A stretch of 64,000 nt of DNA, from IMG/VR virus record IMGVR_UViG_3300031972_002446, positions 1 to 64,000 of that record; one strand, written 5' to 3'. Each line of letters begins with the position of its first letter. The stretch's first letter is position 1. The position numbers and the translations under genes are program-made. Below are positions 25,092 to 32,618 of this stretch, piece after piece. Below the pieces are notes generated by a model. That model was given only the letters and a program-made list of their open reading frames with translations. It made no database searches and was not told the DNA's origin. The stretch is from a virus.

Positions 25092-26091
25092 TACTTCCTA
25101 CTTCTCTTCCATTACGAGTAATTGCAGCAGCAAATGCTCTTAAATCTACGTTATCATTAATAGTTCTAGTAGAACCATCTGCATATACGCAATTCATTAC
25201 GCCGGGGTGCATACTATATGCTTCACCATCATTAATAACATTGAATGGTACATTACCAGAACAATTTTTACATTTATCACCATTAGCATCAACACCATGT
25301 AATTTAAATGGCCCTAATGAATCTGCCCAACCAATACACTGGTTAGTACCACCAATAGCAGTTTTACCATTACTAGCCTTATATATATCAGGTCTACTTG
25401 CACACTCTACAATCATAAGAGTATTAGAAAAACCATCAACAATTTCTTGCTCTTTAGTTACTTTATCTTTAATCAAGCAACCATCATCATTAGTTTTACT
25501 TGCGTAAGGATCGCTACCAGCAGGAAAAATCTTATCTTTTACTCCAGTAAACACCTCATAGTCTGTATAACCAAGTATATTCGGGTCTAAACTCGGTGCA
25601 GCACTATCGCTATCTCTACTAGGCCCATCAACACTGGCGTACCCACCATTAGGAGGAAGTGCGGTTGGACATTTAAATACAGATGCTTCTGTAGCAATAG
25701 CAGCAGTATTTTGCCACCAATGTTTATTGAAGTCATAAATGTTTGCTACGTTACCCTGTTCTAAATTTGCAAGAACAAATGCTCTCCAACTATGTTCTGT
25801 TCGTGAAGGATTACCTAGCGAACTAGGAGTCTCGGACAAATTCTTTGCTTCGATAGTCCATGCAGCAGCAGGGAAATATCTCTTCTGGTCTAAACTCATG
25901 TGCATAGCAAGACCTTGTTGTTTTAGATTATTTGAGCATGATGCTCGTCTTGCAGACTCTCTGGCAGACTGAACAGCGGGTAATAGCAATCCTACTAAAA
26001 CGCCGATGATTGCAATAACTACCAGTAATTCGATGAGAGTAAAACCTTTATTGTTTTTAGTTTTTTTACTTCGTTTGAAAAAGTTAAACAT
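25084..26091 (-). CDS. DUF1559 pseudopilin (planctomycete type)
   Basis: A 335-residue protein with a type IV/II prepilin leader: basic head, then GFTLIELLVVIAIIG, Gly-Phe cleavage site and hydrophobic helix. The following ARESARRASCSNNLKQ and the C-terminal H-P-G-V-x-N-x-x-x-A-D-G-S segment (SMHPGVMNCVYADGSTR) are the DUF1559 hallmarks, a family expanded in Planctomycetes. It would be processed by a host prepilin peptidase and assembled in, or mimic, host secretion or pilus systems. A weak -10 (TATAAT at 26160-26155) lies upstream. No pilus machinery is nearby. Confidence 0.92.
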   Translation of the reverse strand: MFNFFKRSKKTKNNKGFTLIELLVVIAIIGVLVGLLLPAVQSARESARRASCSNNLKQQGLAMHMSLDQKRYFPAAAWTIEAKNLSETPSSLGNPSRTEHSWRAFVLANLEQGNVANIYDFNKHWWQNTAAIATEASVFKCPTALPPNGGYASVDGPSRDSDSAAPSLDPNILGYTDYEVFTGVKDKIFPAGSDPYASKTNDDGCLIKDKVTKEQEIVDGFSNTLMIVECASRPDIYKASNGKTAIGGTNQCIGWADSLGPFKLHGVDANGDKCKNCSGNVPFNVINDGEAYSMHPGVMNCVYADGSTRTINDNVDLRAFAAAITRNGREVGSID

Positions 26092-26211
26092 TTATATTTG
26101 CCCTTTTGTCAATGGATACTTTGGTAAGAAACTTACAGTAAGTTCTGATATCTCATTATACCCATATTAAGATACTATGGTGAGTCCGGCATTGTTAGAA
26201 TTGTGTTAAAA

Positions 26212-26532
26212 TCAATACGAGTAGATATGTACAGAATTACCAGTCAATTCTTCTATCAAACTGGTAGCCTCTTTAATCTGCCAGTAGTCACCTATAGCCC
26301 TTCTTCCTCTATGATAATCGTTTTTATAGACAGCAAACACTCTGTAAAATGGATCATCTAAACCAAATTCATTAGAACCTAAGAAGTCTTCCGCTGTTTT
26401 TAACTGTTCTATAATAGTGCCTCCGCTATAATCACTCACTTCTCTGCAAGTAATTATTTCAAAACCTTTTATAACAGATTTACTGTTTGTGTTTAACGCA
26501 AAAGCATTACATAGTCTGTTTGATCGTTCCAT
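26212..26532 (-). CDS. hypothetical protein (106 aa)
   Basis: Start at ATG 26532, with AGGAAC 7 nt upstream; a longer frame to 26565 lacks one. Contains GFEIITCREVSDYSGG and FYRVFAVYKNDYHRGRRAIGDYW. No domain recognised; compact mixed alpha/beta composition. Confidence 0.5.
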   Translation of the reverse strand: MERSNRLCNAFALNTNSKSVIKGFEIITCREVSDYSGGTIIEQLKTAEDFLGSNEFGLDDPFYRVFAVYKNDYHRGRRAIGDYWQIKEATSLIEELTGNSVHIYSY

Positions 26533-26551
26533 CTTATTGTTCCTGTAATTA

Positions 26552-26947
26552 TTAATATAATTCATCGTCAGTTCTAAAAATTTTCATTCTCTTATAAGCG
26601 GTGCTGATATCAGGCATTGATCCTTTATCTTCTTTCTTACACCTAACCCACATGCCCTCGTGCCATTTGCAGTAATAATTATTTCTAATAGCATACTCTA
26701 TTGGGGTCTCTATATCTTTTTCTATACTAGTGTTATCTGGTATTTTATCCGCAACATTCCATAAAACCTCCAAATCACTCGCAGCACCAAAATCAGATAA
26801 AATTTGAATAATTCTTGATGGATTAGAGATTTGATGTTTTTCTAAGAATCTTTTCGTATAAATAAATCCATGAATATTTTCTCTTTTAGTCCTACTGGCA
26901 AATTTTTTTTCTATAAATAAATAAAGATCACCATATGTTTTATTCAT
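26552..26947 (-). CDS. hypothetical protein (131 aa)
   Basis: MNKTYGDLYLFIEKKFASR start with AAGGG upstream. Mixed helical protein with no recognised domain; IQILSDFGAASDLEVLWNVADK may be a helical repeat. It begins just after the tRNA gene, so it may be expressed from the same transcript. Confidence 0.5.
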   Translation of the reverse strand: MNKTYGDLYLFIEKKFASRTKRENIHGFIYTKRFLEKHQISNPSRIIQILSDFGAASDLEVLWNVADKIPDNTSIEKDIETPIEYAIRNNYYCKWHEGMWVRCKKEDKGSMPDISTAYKRMKIFRTDDELY

Positions 26948-26960
26948 AACTAGCCCTTAG

Positions 26961-27033
26961 TAGGGTTGGCGGGAGTCGAACCCGCACTGTACGGATTTTA
27001 AGTCCGTTGTCTCTGCCTTTGGACTACAACCCC
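26961..27033 (-). tRNA. tRNA-Leu(UAA)-like, short variable loop
   Basis: A complete 73-nt cloverleaf: acceptor GGGGTTG/CAACCCT, D arm, anticodon stem ACGGA/TCCGT with loop CTTAAAA (anticodon TAA at 27000-26998), variable region ACAGT, T arm GCGGG TTCGACT CCCGC, discriminator A. CCA is not encoded. The UAA anticodon reads UUA leucine codons, frequent in this AT-rich DNA. Bacterial tRNA-Leu normally has a long variable arm, absent here, so charging identity is uncertain. Confidence 0.85.
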
Positions 27034-27046
27034 GAATAGTATTTTA

Positions 27047-27331
27047 TTAAGTTCTATTCGACGCTTCCTTTAATCTACTAACAATCTCAATCATATTCTT
27101 CACGTTATCAATATTCTTTTCTGTTTTTTTTCTTTGCATATCTGGGATACTAACACCTTTTTCAGATAAACTTCTTTTAACTCTAGCATATCTAGCCATA
27201 GTGCTAGCGACTTTTTGACCTGTCTTCTCAGCGATCTCTGCATAAGTTTTACTAGAAAATATTGCTTCTAAAAATTTTTCGTCACTACAACGAATCCTTT
27301 TCTGTTTCGTTGTCATAATTACTTTAGTCAT
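27047..27331 (-). CDS. small HTH DNA-binding-like protein (94 aa)
   Basis: Residues about 17-60 (CSDEKFLEAIFSSKTYAEIAEKTG then VASTMARYARVKRSL) read as a helix-turn-helix of the type that tests 'does this unit recur' in small phage regulators. The basic N-terminus and tail support nucleic-acid binding. It has its own strong promoter immediately upstream and GGAG before the start. Likely an early regulator. Confidence 0.6.
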   Translation of the reverse strand: MTKVIMTTKQKRIRCSDEKFLEAIFSSKTYAEIAEKTGQKVASTMARYARVKRSLSEKGVSIPDMQRKKTEKNIDNVKNMIEIVSRLKEASNRT

Positions 27332-27365
27332 TTTAAATCTCCATGTCCAAAAGTTTCTTGTTCCT

Positions 27366-27394
27366 ATTATACATTATGTTATCGTCACTGTCAA
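27366..27394 (-). promoter_or_regulatory. sigma70-like promoter with GACGATAA spacer
   Basis: TTGACA (27394-27389), 17-nt spacer containing GACGATAACA, TATAAT (27371-27366), about 35 nt before the HTH gene. Perfect consensus hexamers. Confidence 0.85.
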
Positions 27395-27404
27395 TACCAT
27401 ATCT

Positions 27405-27785
27405 TTATTTTTTTTTACCGAAACATACACACCAGAATAATATGTCGTCATCAGAATACCCGAAACCGCATCCTATATGAGTAAAAGTGCTACTCATTAT
27501 ATTAGCCCGATGCCCAGCACTATTCAACCATGTTTTCATTACGGTTGTTTCATTTTTTTGACCATAGGCTATATTTTCTCCAGCAGAATTAAAACCTAAA
27601 TTCATTATGTTTTTAATTTTACTATGATACATCCTCTCTTTTTGAGACATATATAAAGCCCAATCTTGAGCATACATCATTAATTTATTATCAGGTTCTA
27701 ATGGTTTTAATTTCCACCAATTATCTCCCCTTGCTTTATTATGCATTTCTATTAATGTAAACATATTTGGAAATATTAACTTCAT
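27405..27785 (-). CDS. CAP/SCP-superfamily protein
   Basis: A 126-residue CAP domain: HNKARGDNWWKLKPL, YAQDWA, SAGENIAYG, and MKTWLNSAGHRANIM, the four sequence boxes of the SCP/PR-1 family, including the His residues of the CAP cavity. These proteins are usually secreted, but no signal peptide is seen at the chosen start, which overlaps the next gene's stop by 4 nt. The role in bacteria and phages is unclear (surface or lipid binding, peptidase-like). Confidence 0.85.
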   Translation of the reverse strand: MKLIFPNMFTLIEMHNKARGDNWWKLKPLEPDNKLMMYAQDWALYMSQKERMYHSKIKNIMNLGFNSAGENIAYGQKNETTVMKTWLNSAGHRANIMSSTFTHIGCGFGYSDDDILFWCVCFGKKK

Positions 27786-28618
27786 TGAATAAATACTCCA
27801 TCAAATTCCTCTATAAGAAAATCTCTTATTAATTTAGCATCTTTGTTGTTCTGCAAATTATTTAATAGAGAATCTTGTCCACTAGAAGGGAATATGGTTC
27901 TGCCTTCAAAAAAAACTTTTTCGGAACGGATTAAAAAAAACTGAATAGTATTTCTAAATTGTGGATAATTTTGCCAATAATCTGGTTGTTTTTCTTTTAT
28001 CGCTTTTGCTAAAGCAGTACAATATATACTAAACTCTAACGCACCAGACACACTATCGTAATTTTTTTGAGTTAACATATTATTCATGTGATCATCTACT
28101 GCACACTCAGCACCACTGATATATGCACTCCACTCATCAACTGGATACAAACAAACATTGTTCCAAGACTTTAATTGCTTAACAAAATACAATGTATATC
28201 TATAACCTCTGAGAGTATTAGGTATGTAAGGAATTATATCTTCCATTTTAAGATGATTTGGCTCTTTAAGCCATACGCATCTACAACACCCTGAATAGAA
28301 AGCCCTATAACCTTTTCTTGTATTACTGATTGCGTTATTGATACCATGAACTGTTTCGTGAGCGTTGGTGCTTCTACCATGTTTGTTTCCAAATGGTTTA
28401 GCAAAACAAGTTATAACTTGATTATAGATAGAATTTTTTTCTAAATGTTTTTTATCTTCTAATTCAAAAATATCTAAAACTATCGGCGTTGATCTCGGTT
28501 CCATTTCTGAAAAAGTTTTAACTTCAACAGTCTCATTACCGAGACAATATTGAAATGATGAAATGGATAACGCATAATAACACCATATAGTTAATATTGC
28601 TGTAAAGAATCTAACCAT
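27782..28618 (-). CDS. secreted HExxH-motif putative metallopeptidase
   Basis: A 278-residue protein with an N-terminal signal peptide (FFTAILTIWCYYALSISSF) and an AHETVHGIN zinc-binding motif around residue 87. A downstream acidic segment (PVDEWSAYISGAEC) could provide the third zinc ligand. Cys residues suggest disulfides in the periplasm. No close family is recognised. It overlaps the thioredoxin-like gene by 28 nt and the CAP gene by 4 nt, forming an envelope-directed group. Confidence 0.65.
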   Translation of the reverse strand: MVRFFTAILTIWCYYALSISSFQYCLGNETVEVKTFSEMEPRSTPIVLDIFELEDKKHLEKNSIYNQVITCFAKPFGNKHGRSTNAHETVHGINNAISNTRKGYRAFYSGCCRCVWLKEPNHLKMEDIIPYIPNTLRGYRYTLYFVKQLKSWNNVCLYPVDEWSAYISGAECAVDDHMNNMLTQKNYDSVSGALEFSIYCTALAKAIKEKQPDYWQNYPQFRNTIQFFLIRSEKVFFEGRTIFPSSGQDSLLNNLQNNKDAKLIRDFLIEEFDGVFIQ

Positions 28619-29064
28619 TTTGAGTAATCCTTATCTTTATATCCTATTTTCCTTGAGAGTTCATTTCCTTTTAAATCAATTAGTATAGATGTAGGTAAAC
28701 TTCTAGGTCTATATTTATTAATATCATTACTATTATTATCCTTATTATCTGTGTCTAAAAAACAAATAATATAATCCTTAAACTGCTTAATCTTTTTAGA
28801 TGCTCTTTTCAAATCTTTACAGTAAGGACACCATTCAGCACCAAATATTACAATCACTTTTCTTTTATGCGTGGATGCTATCGCTTTGGCTTTTTTCAAA
28901 TCGTCGTATACAAAATTAGTATCTAATGTAGGAACAACAACAGGTTGATTATCTATATCAACTATATTAGTATCGGGTTTTGGATTCTCTTGTGTAACGC
29001 CACTTCTAAAAGCAATCACACTTACTAAGACTAAAAGGATAATATATAAAAATGATCTACTCAT
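28591..29064 (-). CDS. exported thioredoxin-like protein
   Basis: A 157-residue protein with an N-terminal hydrophobic signal/anchor (FLYIILLVLVSVIAF) and a thioredoxin fold: VIVIFGAEWCPYCKDLKRA carries the CPYC active site, and RPRSLPTSILIDLKG has the cis-proline region. It would act as a periplasmic disulfide oxidoreductase, possibly to fold the Cys-rich secreted proteins of this window. Confidence 0.85.
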   Translation of the reverse strand: MSRSFLYIILLVLVSVIAFRSGVTQENPKPDTNIVDIDNQPVVVPTLDTNFVYDDLKKAKAIASTHKRKVIVIFGAEWCPYCKDLKRASKKIKQFKDYIICFLDTDNKDNNSNDINKYRPRSLPTSILIDLKGNELSRKIGYKDKDYSKWLDSLQQY

Positions 29065-29074
29065 ATTTGCAACA

Positions 29075-29260
29075 TCACTTCTTCTTGGGAAGCAATATTC
29101 CTAAAAGTAAATATATCCATAGTAAAATAGAACCAGAAGCAATAGTTCCAAAAACTACAGACAATCTAATAATACTAACATCAATGCCTGTGGCGTTAGA
29201 AATACCGGAACAAACGCCAAATATCATACCATTCTCTTTATCTTTAAATAATGATTTCAT
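29075..29260 (-). CDS. PspC-domain membrane protein
   Basis: A 61-residue PspC domain: the pattern GMIFGVCSGISNATGID followed by VSIIRLSVVFG and one transmembrane helix (LLWIYLLLGILLP). In bacteria PspC senses or transmits membrane stress and regulates phage-shock proteins. A phage copy may modify the host membrane-stress response. Start shares TAATG with the upstream gene. Confidence 0.85.
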   Translation of the reverse strand: MKSLFKDKENGMIFGVCSGISNATGIDVSIIRLSVVFGTIASGSILLWIYLLLGILLPKKK

Positions 29261-29415
29261 TATACATCGCCTTTAAATAATTTTTCATCAATATCTATTA
29301 AGGTCTGGGCGTTATCTTTTAGAAAGTTTTCTATCTTATTTTCGATAGAAGTAATTTGACCTTTTATTACTATTATATCCTTAACCGCTTCCTCGGACTT
29401 CTTAATTTTTTTCAT
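29260..29415 (-). CDS. small coiled-coil protein (51 aa)
   Basis: ATG 29415 to TAA 29260, preceded by GAGG. Sequence MKKIKKSEEAVKDIIVIKGQ continues as an amphipathic helix. TAATG overlap with the PspC gene. No family recognised. Confidence 0.55.
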   Translation of the reverse strand: MKKIKKSEEAVKDIIVIKGQITSIENKIENFLKDNAQTLIDIDEKLFKGDV

Positions 29416-29464
29416 AATATTTACCTCAAAAGGGAAGTCGAGTATTTGTATTCACAAACAATAA

Positions 29465-29470
29465 TACACC
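29465..29470 (-). promoter_or_regulatory. GGTGTAT upstream motif
   Basis: Minus strand ATTGGTGTATTATTG, 50 nt before the start at 29415; candidate promoter for the PspC, thioredoxin, HExxH and CAP genes. Confidence 0.45.
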
Positions 29471-29472
29471 AA

Positions 29473-29580
29473 TTAATCTTTTTTATCTCTAACTATACTA
29501 AATAAGGTATATATTATAGCAATATCTATTATGTATTTTATCCATATAACACTTAAAACATCCATTAATCCATGTTGCAT
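29473..29580 (-). CDS. tiny membrane peptide (35 aa)
   Basis: ATG 29580 preceded by AAAGGAG; 35 residues with a central hydrophobic segment (YIIDIAIIYTLFSIV). Fills the gap after the GT92-like gene. Typical of small phage membrane peptides. Confidence 0.5.
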   Translation of the reverse strand: MQHGLMDVLSVIWIKYIIDIAIIYTLFSIVRDKKD

Positions 29581-29581
29581 C

Positions 29582-30397
29582 TTATTCTCCTTTAATTCTG
29601 CTATATAGTTTAATTATATCGTCATTAAATACTTTTTCTGCTTGAACACTTTTGTAGTCCTTTTTTTTATACACCCTTTTAGTATTACATCCTCCAGACC
29701 TAGACATTTTATCTTCAAAAAAATCTTGATAACTTCTAGTATAATAATGATTAATTCGCATCACTCTGTCAATGATTGGTTCTGTTTTATTTTCGTCTTT
29801 AAGAGTATGGCCGTAAAAATTTATAAGTCTTTGCTTATCTACATTAACAGTTCCTCTTTGTGTAGTACAACCATGAGGACTACATATGTCAAGCACCCTC
29901 ATAGGATACACAAAAGATTTTATATGTAGATTAGCAGGATTATTTGGGCAGCATTGAGTATACGCTTGGATAACAGATTCTTGTCTATATTTATGATTAT
30001 TAGAACCAAACATTAGCCAATATAAACCTATACCATCAACGTCTTCATACCTACAAAGATAATCTTTAATATTTTTAGATTCTTCCAATAACACAACAAA
30101 TTCATCACTATCAACGAAACCCACCCACCTGTATCCATGTAATCTTTTTAAACAATTTTTATACGCTCTTAACTGTTTACCATCTTGATTATCTTTACGC
30201 CAAGAAATAATACTCACTAATCCTTTTTTTATATACAAAACCAATGAGTCATAAAGTATCTGTTTATCATATTCGCAATTATCATATATGCATATCTTAT
30301 CTATGCCAATATGTAAATGATATTCCACCCACTCTTTCACATATTCAGGTCTATCTCTACAAAACAGACACAATGCTACATAGTTATTGCTCTTCAT
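29582..30397 (-). CDS. GT92-like glycosyltransferase
   Basis: About 271 residues from ATG 30397. YVALCLFCRDRPEYVKEWVEYHLHIG followed by ICIYDN is the GT92 N-terminal motif; WVGFVDSDEFVV supplies the DxD. The C-terminus has repeated Cys and an INHYYTRSYQDF segment common in the family (HY-x-x-S-x-E/D-F). Related to 13191-14015. A longer frame upstream overlaps the 44-residue gene in another frame and is unlikely to be the real start. Confidence 0.78.
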   Translation of the reverse strand: MKSNNYVALCLFCRDRPEYVKEWVEYHLHIGIDKICIYDNCEYDKQILYDSLVLYIKKGLVSIISWRKDNQDGKQLRAYKNCLKRLHGYRWVGFVDSDEFVVLLEESKNIKDYLCRYEDVDGIGLYWLMFGSNNHKYRQESVIQAYTQCCPNNPANLHIKSFVYPMRVLDICSPHGCTTQRGTVNVDKQRLINFYGHTLKDENKTEPIIDRVMRINHYYTRSYQDFFEDKMSRSGGCNTKRVYKKKDYKSVQAEKVFNDDIIKLYSRIKGE

Positions 30398-30518
30398 TTT
30401 CTGTATCATTTTCTTGATCGTTTTGCTCTTGATCGCCAAAAATTCTTTCATAGTTTTGTGACCAAGTTTTGAAATCAATACCTAAAGGTCTATTTCTATC
30501 TCCTTTTCCGTTAGACAT
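30384..30518 (-). CDS. small phage-type protein (44 aa)
   Basis: ATG 30518 overlaps the stop of the sulfotransferase gene (TAATG). MSNGKGDRNRPLGIDFKTW then YERIFGD resembles a widespread tiny phage protein of unknown role (KGDxxRP...YxxIFG), which I recognise only by pattern. The acidic C-terminal third ends in GAAGAGCAATAA and overlaps the next gene's start by 14 nt. Confidence 0.6.
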   Translation of the reverse strand: MSNGKGDRNRPLGIDFKTWSQNYERIFGDQEQNDQENDTENEEQ

Positions 30519-31168
30519 TAATATCTCCTTTGATTTTTTTGGTAATTAAATAAAGACTCGACATCCCAATTAATATTTTTATTTATAATATCTTTATGTC
30601 TATTTTCTATATTGTATGGTTGTTTGTGTTTTGTTTTTTCAAAATTTTTATTTTTTATTTTTATAGAAAACACTTCGGAAATACTTGCAATAACACCTTC
30701 CAAATTATTACATAAATCTTCATACCTTATATGGTAATGATTATTGTTCATTGACGGCACAGTATCGTGCAGATATAATAATTTTCTTTCTCTCATTTGG
30801 AAAATGTTTTTATGTCTAGAATTATCTTTCCAATATCTATCATCAGTTCTTTCTTTACCATAATCGGGATGTCTATTTCCATGATGTATAGAATACCATT
30901 CTGATAACAAAAAACTTTCAAATGTCTTCATATGAAAAGGCACATGATGTTTGCTTTCAAATAAAGCAGATAACCAATCATAAGGATTTCTTACTACACA
31001 TAAAAACAATGTATCATTAGAATCTTTCATGCCTTGATCATGCCAACCCATAAAGTGTTTTGGCCCAAAGTCAAAAGTATATTTTAAATCAAATACTTTA
31101 GGTATGAGTCTTTCTATATAGTTAGTTCCACAATTTCTTTCTGCACAAACTGTAAATTTTTTAATCAT
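30518..31168 (-). CDS. sulfotransferase-like protein
   Basis: A 216-residue protein. FTVCAERNCGTNYIERLI provides the 5'-phosphosulfate loop, a variant of the usual P-x-S-G-T-x-x. LFLCVVRNPYDWLSALF is the 3'-phosphate motif (RNPxDxxxS). These transfer sulfate from PAPS to glycans or other acceptors. The KTKHKQPYN tail resembles the C-termini of the other sulfotransferases here. Overlaps the HhH glycosylase gene by 4 nt. Confidence 0.72.
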   Translation of the reverse strand: MIKKFTVCAERNCGTNYIERLIPKVFDLKYTFDFGPKHFMGWHDQGMKDSNDTLFLCVVRNPYDWLSALFESKHHVPFHMKTFESFLLSEWYSIHHGNRHPDYGKERTDDRYWKDNSRHKNIFQMRERKLLYLHDTVPSMNNNHYHIRYEDLCNNLEGVIASISEVFSIKIKNKNFEKTKHKQPYNIENRHKDIINKNINWDVESLFNYQKNQRRY

Positions 31169-31869
31169 GCTTCTAATACATAACTCCAGTATCTACTATC
31201 TTCTTTATCTTGTAGAGCATCCCAGTAAACACATCTAGCAATATAAGAAGGCACTTTTATTTTCCCGCAATTTACGCTCCAGTGTTGCTCCATGCGCTTG
31301 TACTTTTGCGTTCCTTGCTTACTCTTATTATAAGATAAATGCTCCATGTCGTAAAGTCTTAATTGATGTACATCACCACATAAAACTCTGGCGAAGTTTG
31401 GATGAATCATTTCTAGAGCAAAAGATACTTTAGCCATACCTAAACCAGTCACTCGATTTACAATTTCATCACGTTTTTTAACATGATACTTTTTTGTTGT
31501 CAAATAAAAGTCAGTAGGTTTAGCCCAGAACTGTGTTGCAAAATCCCAGATGTATTTTGTACGATTGTTGTGCAGACCTACTCCTGAATTGGCTAATTTA
31601 GATAGGAGTTTTTCTTTGTCGTCGATCCATTCTTCATACTGCTTGATGGCTTCATAGCCACGACAATTCCCCTGCCAACTTGTATGAACAGAACAGTAAG
31701 CAAACAGATAACGCCTAAAAATATCGCCATGATTCTGTGGTCGTACACTTTCCCAATACTCCTTATATGCTTCTACTTTTTCTACAGGGAATGTCTTAAA
31801 AAAGTCGTCTGCTTTAGAGCGACAGTATGTAGTTTTTTTCTCAGGTTTAGTTTCTAATGCAATTACCAT
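31165..31869 (-). CDS. HhH-type DNA glycosylase-like protein
   Basis: The ATG at 31869 is used because the -10 box of its promoter overlaps the longer frame and TTTGGAG lies upstream. About 234 residues. VTGLGMAKVSFALEMI resembles the helix-hairpin-helix of base-excision glycosylases and is followed by LCGDVHQLRLY, where an Asp at the catalytic position is expected. No iron-sulfur Cys cluster. It may excise damaged or modified bases, or be a phage-specific relative of unknown substrate. Confidence 0.6.
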   Translation of the reverse strand: MVIALETKPEKKTTYCRSKADDFFKTFPVEKVEAYKEYWESVRPQNHGDIFRRYLFAYCSVHTSWQGNCRGYEAIKQYEEWIDDKEKLLSKLANSGVGLHNNRTKYIWDFATQFWAKPTDFYLTTKKYHVKKRDEIVNRVTGLGMAKVSFALEMIHPNFARVLCGDVHQLRLYDMEHLSYNKSKQGTQKYKRMEQHWSVNCGKIKVPSYIARCVYWDALQDKEDSRYWSYVLEA

Positions 31870-31906
31870 AACAGTCTCCAAATAGTTTCCAAATGTGATA
31901 CTATCC

Positions 31907-31935
31907 ATTCTACATTACTGTTATCGTCTTGTCAA
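31907..31935 (-). promoter_or_regulatory. sigma70-like promoter with GACGATAA spacer
   Basis: TTGACA (31935-31930), 17-nt spacer with GACGATAACA, TAGAAT (31912-31907), 38 nt before the glycosylase start. Confidence 0.82.
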
Positions 31936-31967
31936 CTCAATTACTTGAGTCTTTTATATTTTATTGT

Positions 31968-32618
31968 TTATGTCCTTAAATTTGTAAACTTTTCAGTTGA
32001 ATATTTTACAGGATGATACAAACCGGGAGTGTTTATATTAAATTCTAAAGATTTATTATTTTCTATGAATTTAATATTTCTTAGTGATGGGTGACTTTCG
32101 ATTTTAATTTTATTACGATTAAGTATACTAGGAAGTCTTACCTCGCAACACATTCTCTCTTTGTATATTTGATCATATTTTTTATTTATTAAAATATCTA
32201 AACAGTTTTTAGACATGAAATATAAAGAAAAAGGCATACATCCAACCGCATATTTTTTCCATTCTTCTAATCTTAATATATGGGGCCAATTTCTCCATAT
32301 TGCAGATGTTTCGGGTATCATTTTTTTATGACATAATAGTTCGTTGTTTAGTTTAATATCAGGTAATCGTTGAGTTATTAATACATCATATTCTACTAAA
32401 GCAACATTATTATATTTTATATTATTTATCCTAGAAGGCTTTGATAAGAACCAATCTCTAACTATCATATCGCATTGAAAACCCGCAAGAGGATTTGGAT
32501 TTGTAAAATCTAATTTAATAATCTGAGCATCTGGATTGGATTCTTTTAAATATTTTAAATGTAAATATTCATTTTTGTGATTTGAGCAGGCTATTACCGT
32601 CCAATTATTTTTACTCAT
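31968..32618 (-). CDS. possible glycosyltransferase, unrecognised (216 aa)
   Basis: MSKNNWTVIACSNHKNEYLHLKYLK start, then VALVEYDVLIT around residue 73, which could be a modified metal motif (EYD). WPHILRLEEWKK and GLYHPVKYS later. The general look is of a GT-A-like transferase and it lies in the glycosyl/sulfotransferase block, but there is no firm family match. Confidence 0.45.
   Translation of the reverse strand: MSKNNWTVIACSNHKNEYLHLKYLKESNPDAQIIKLDFTNPNPLAGFQCDMIVRDWFLSKPSRINNIKYNNVALVEYDVLITQRLPDIKLNNELLCHKKMIPETSAIWRNWPHILRLEEWKKYAVGCMPFSLYFMSKNCLDILINKKYDQIYKERMCCEVRLPSILNRNKIKIESHPSLRNIKFIENNKSLEFNINTPGLYHPVKYSTEKFTNLRT

Noticed and set aside
26092-26118. TTGACA directly upstream of the pseudopilin start
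   Set aside because: Its -10 would fall at or after the start codon; the TATAAT at 26155-26160 is a better though weak candidate.
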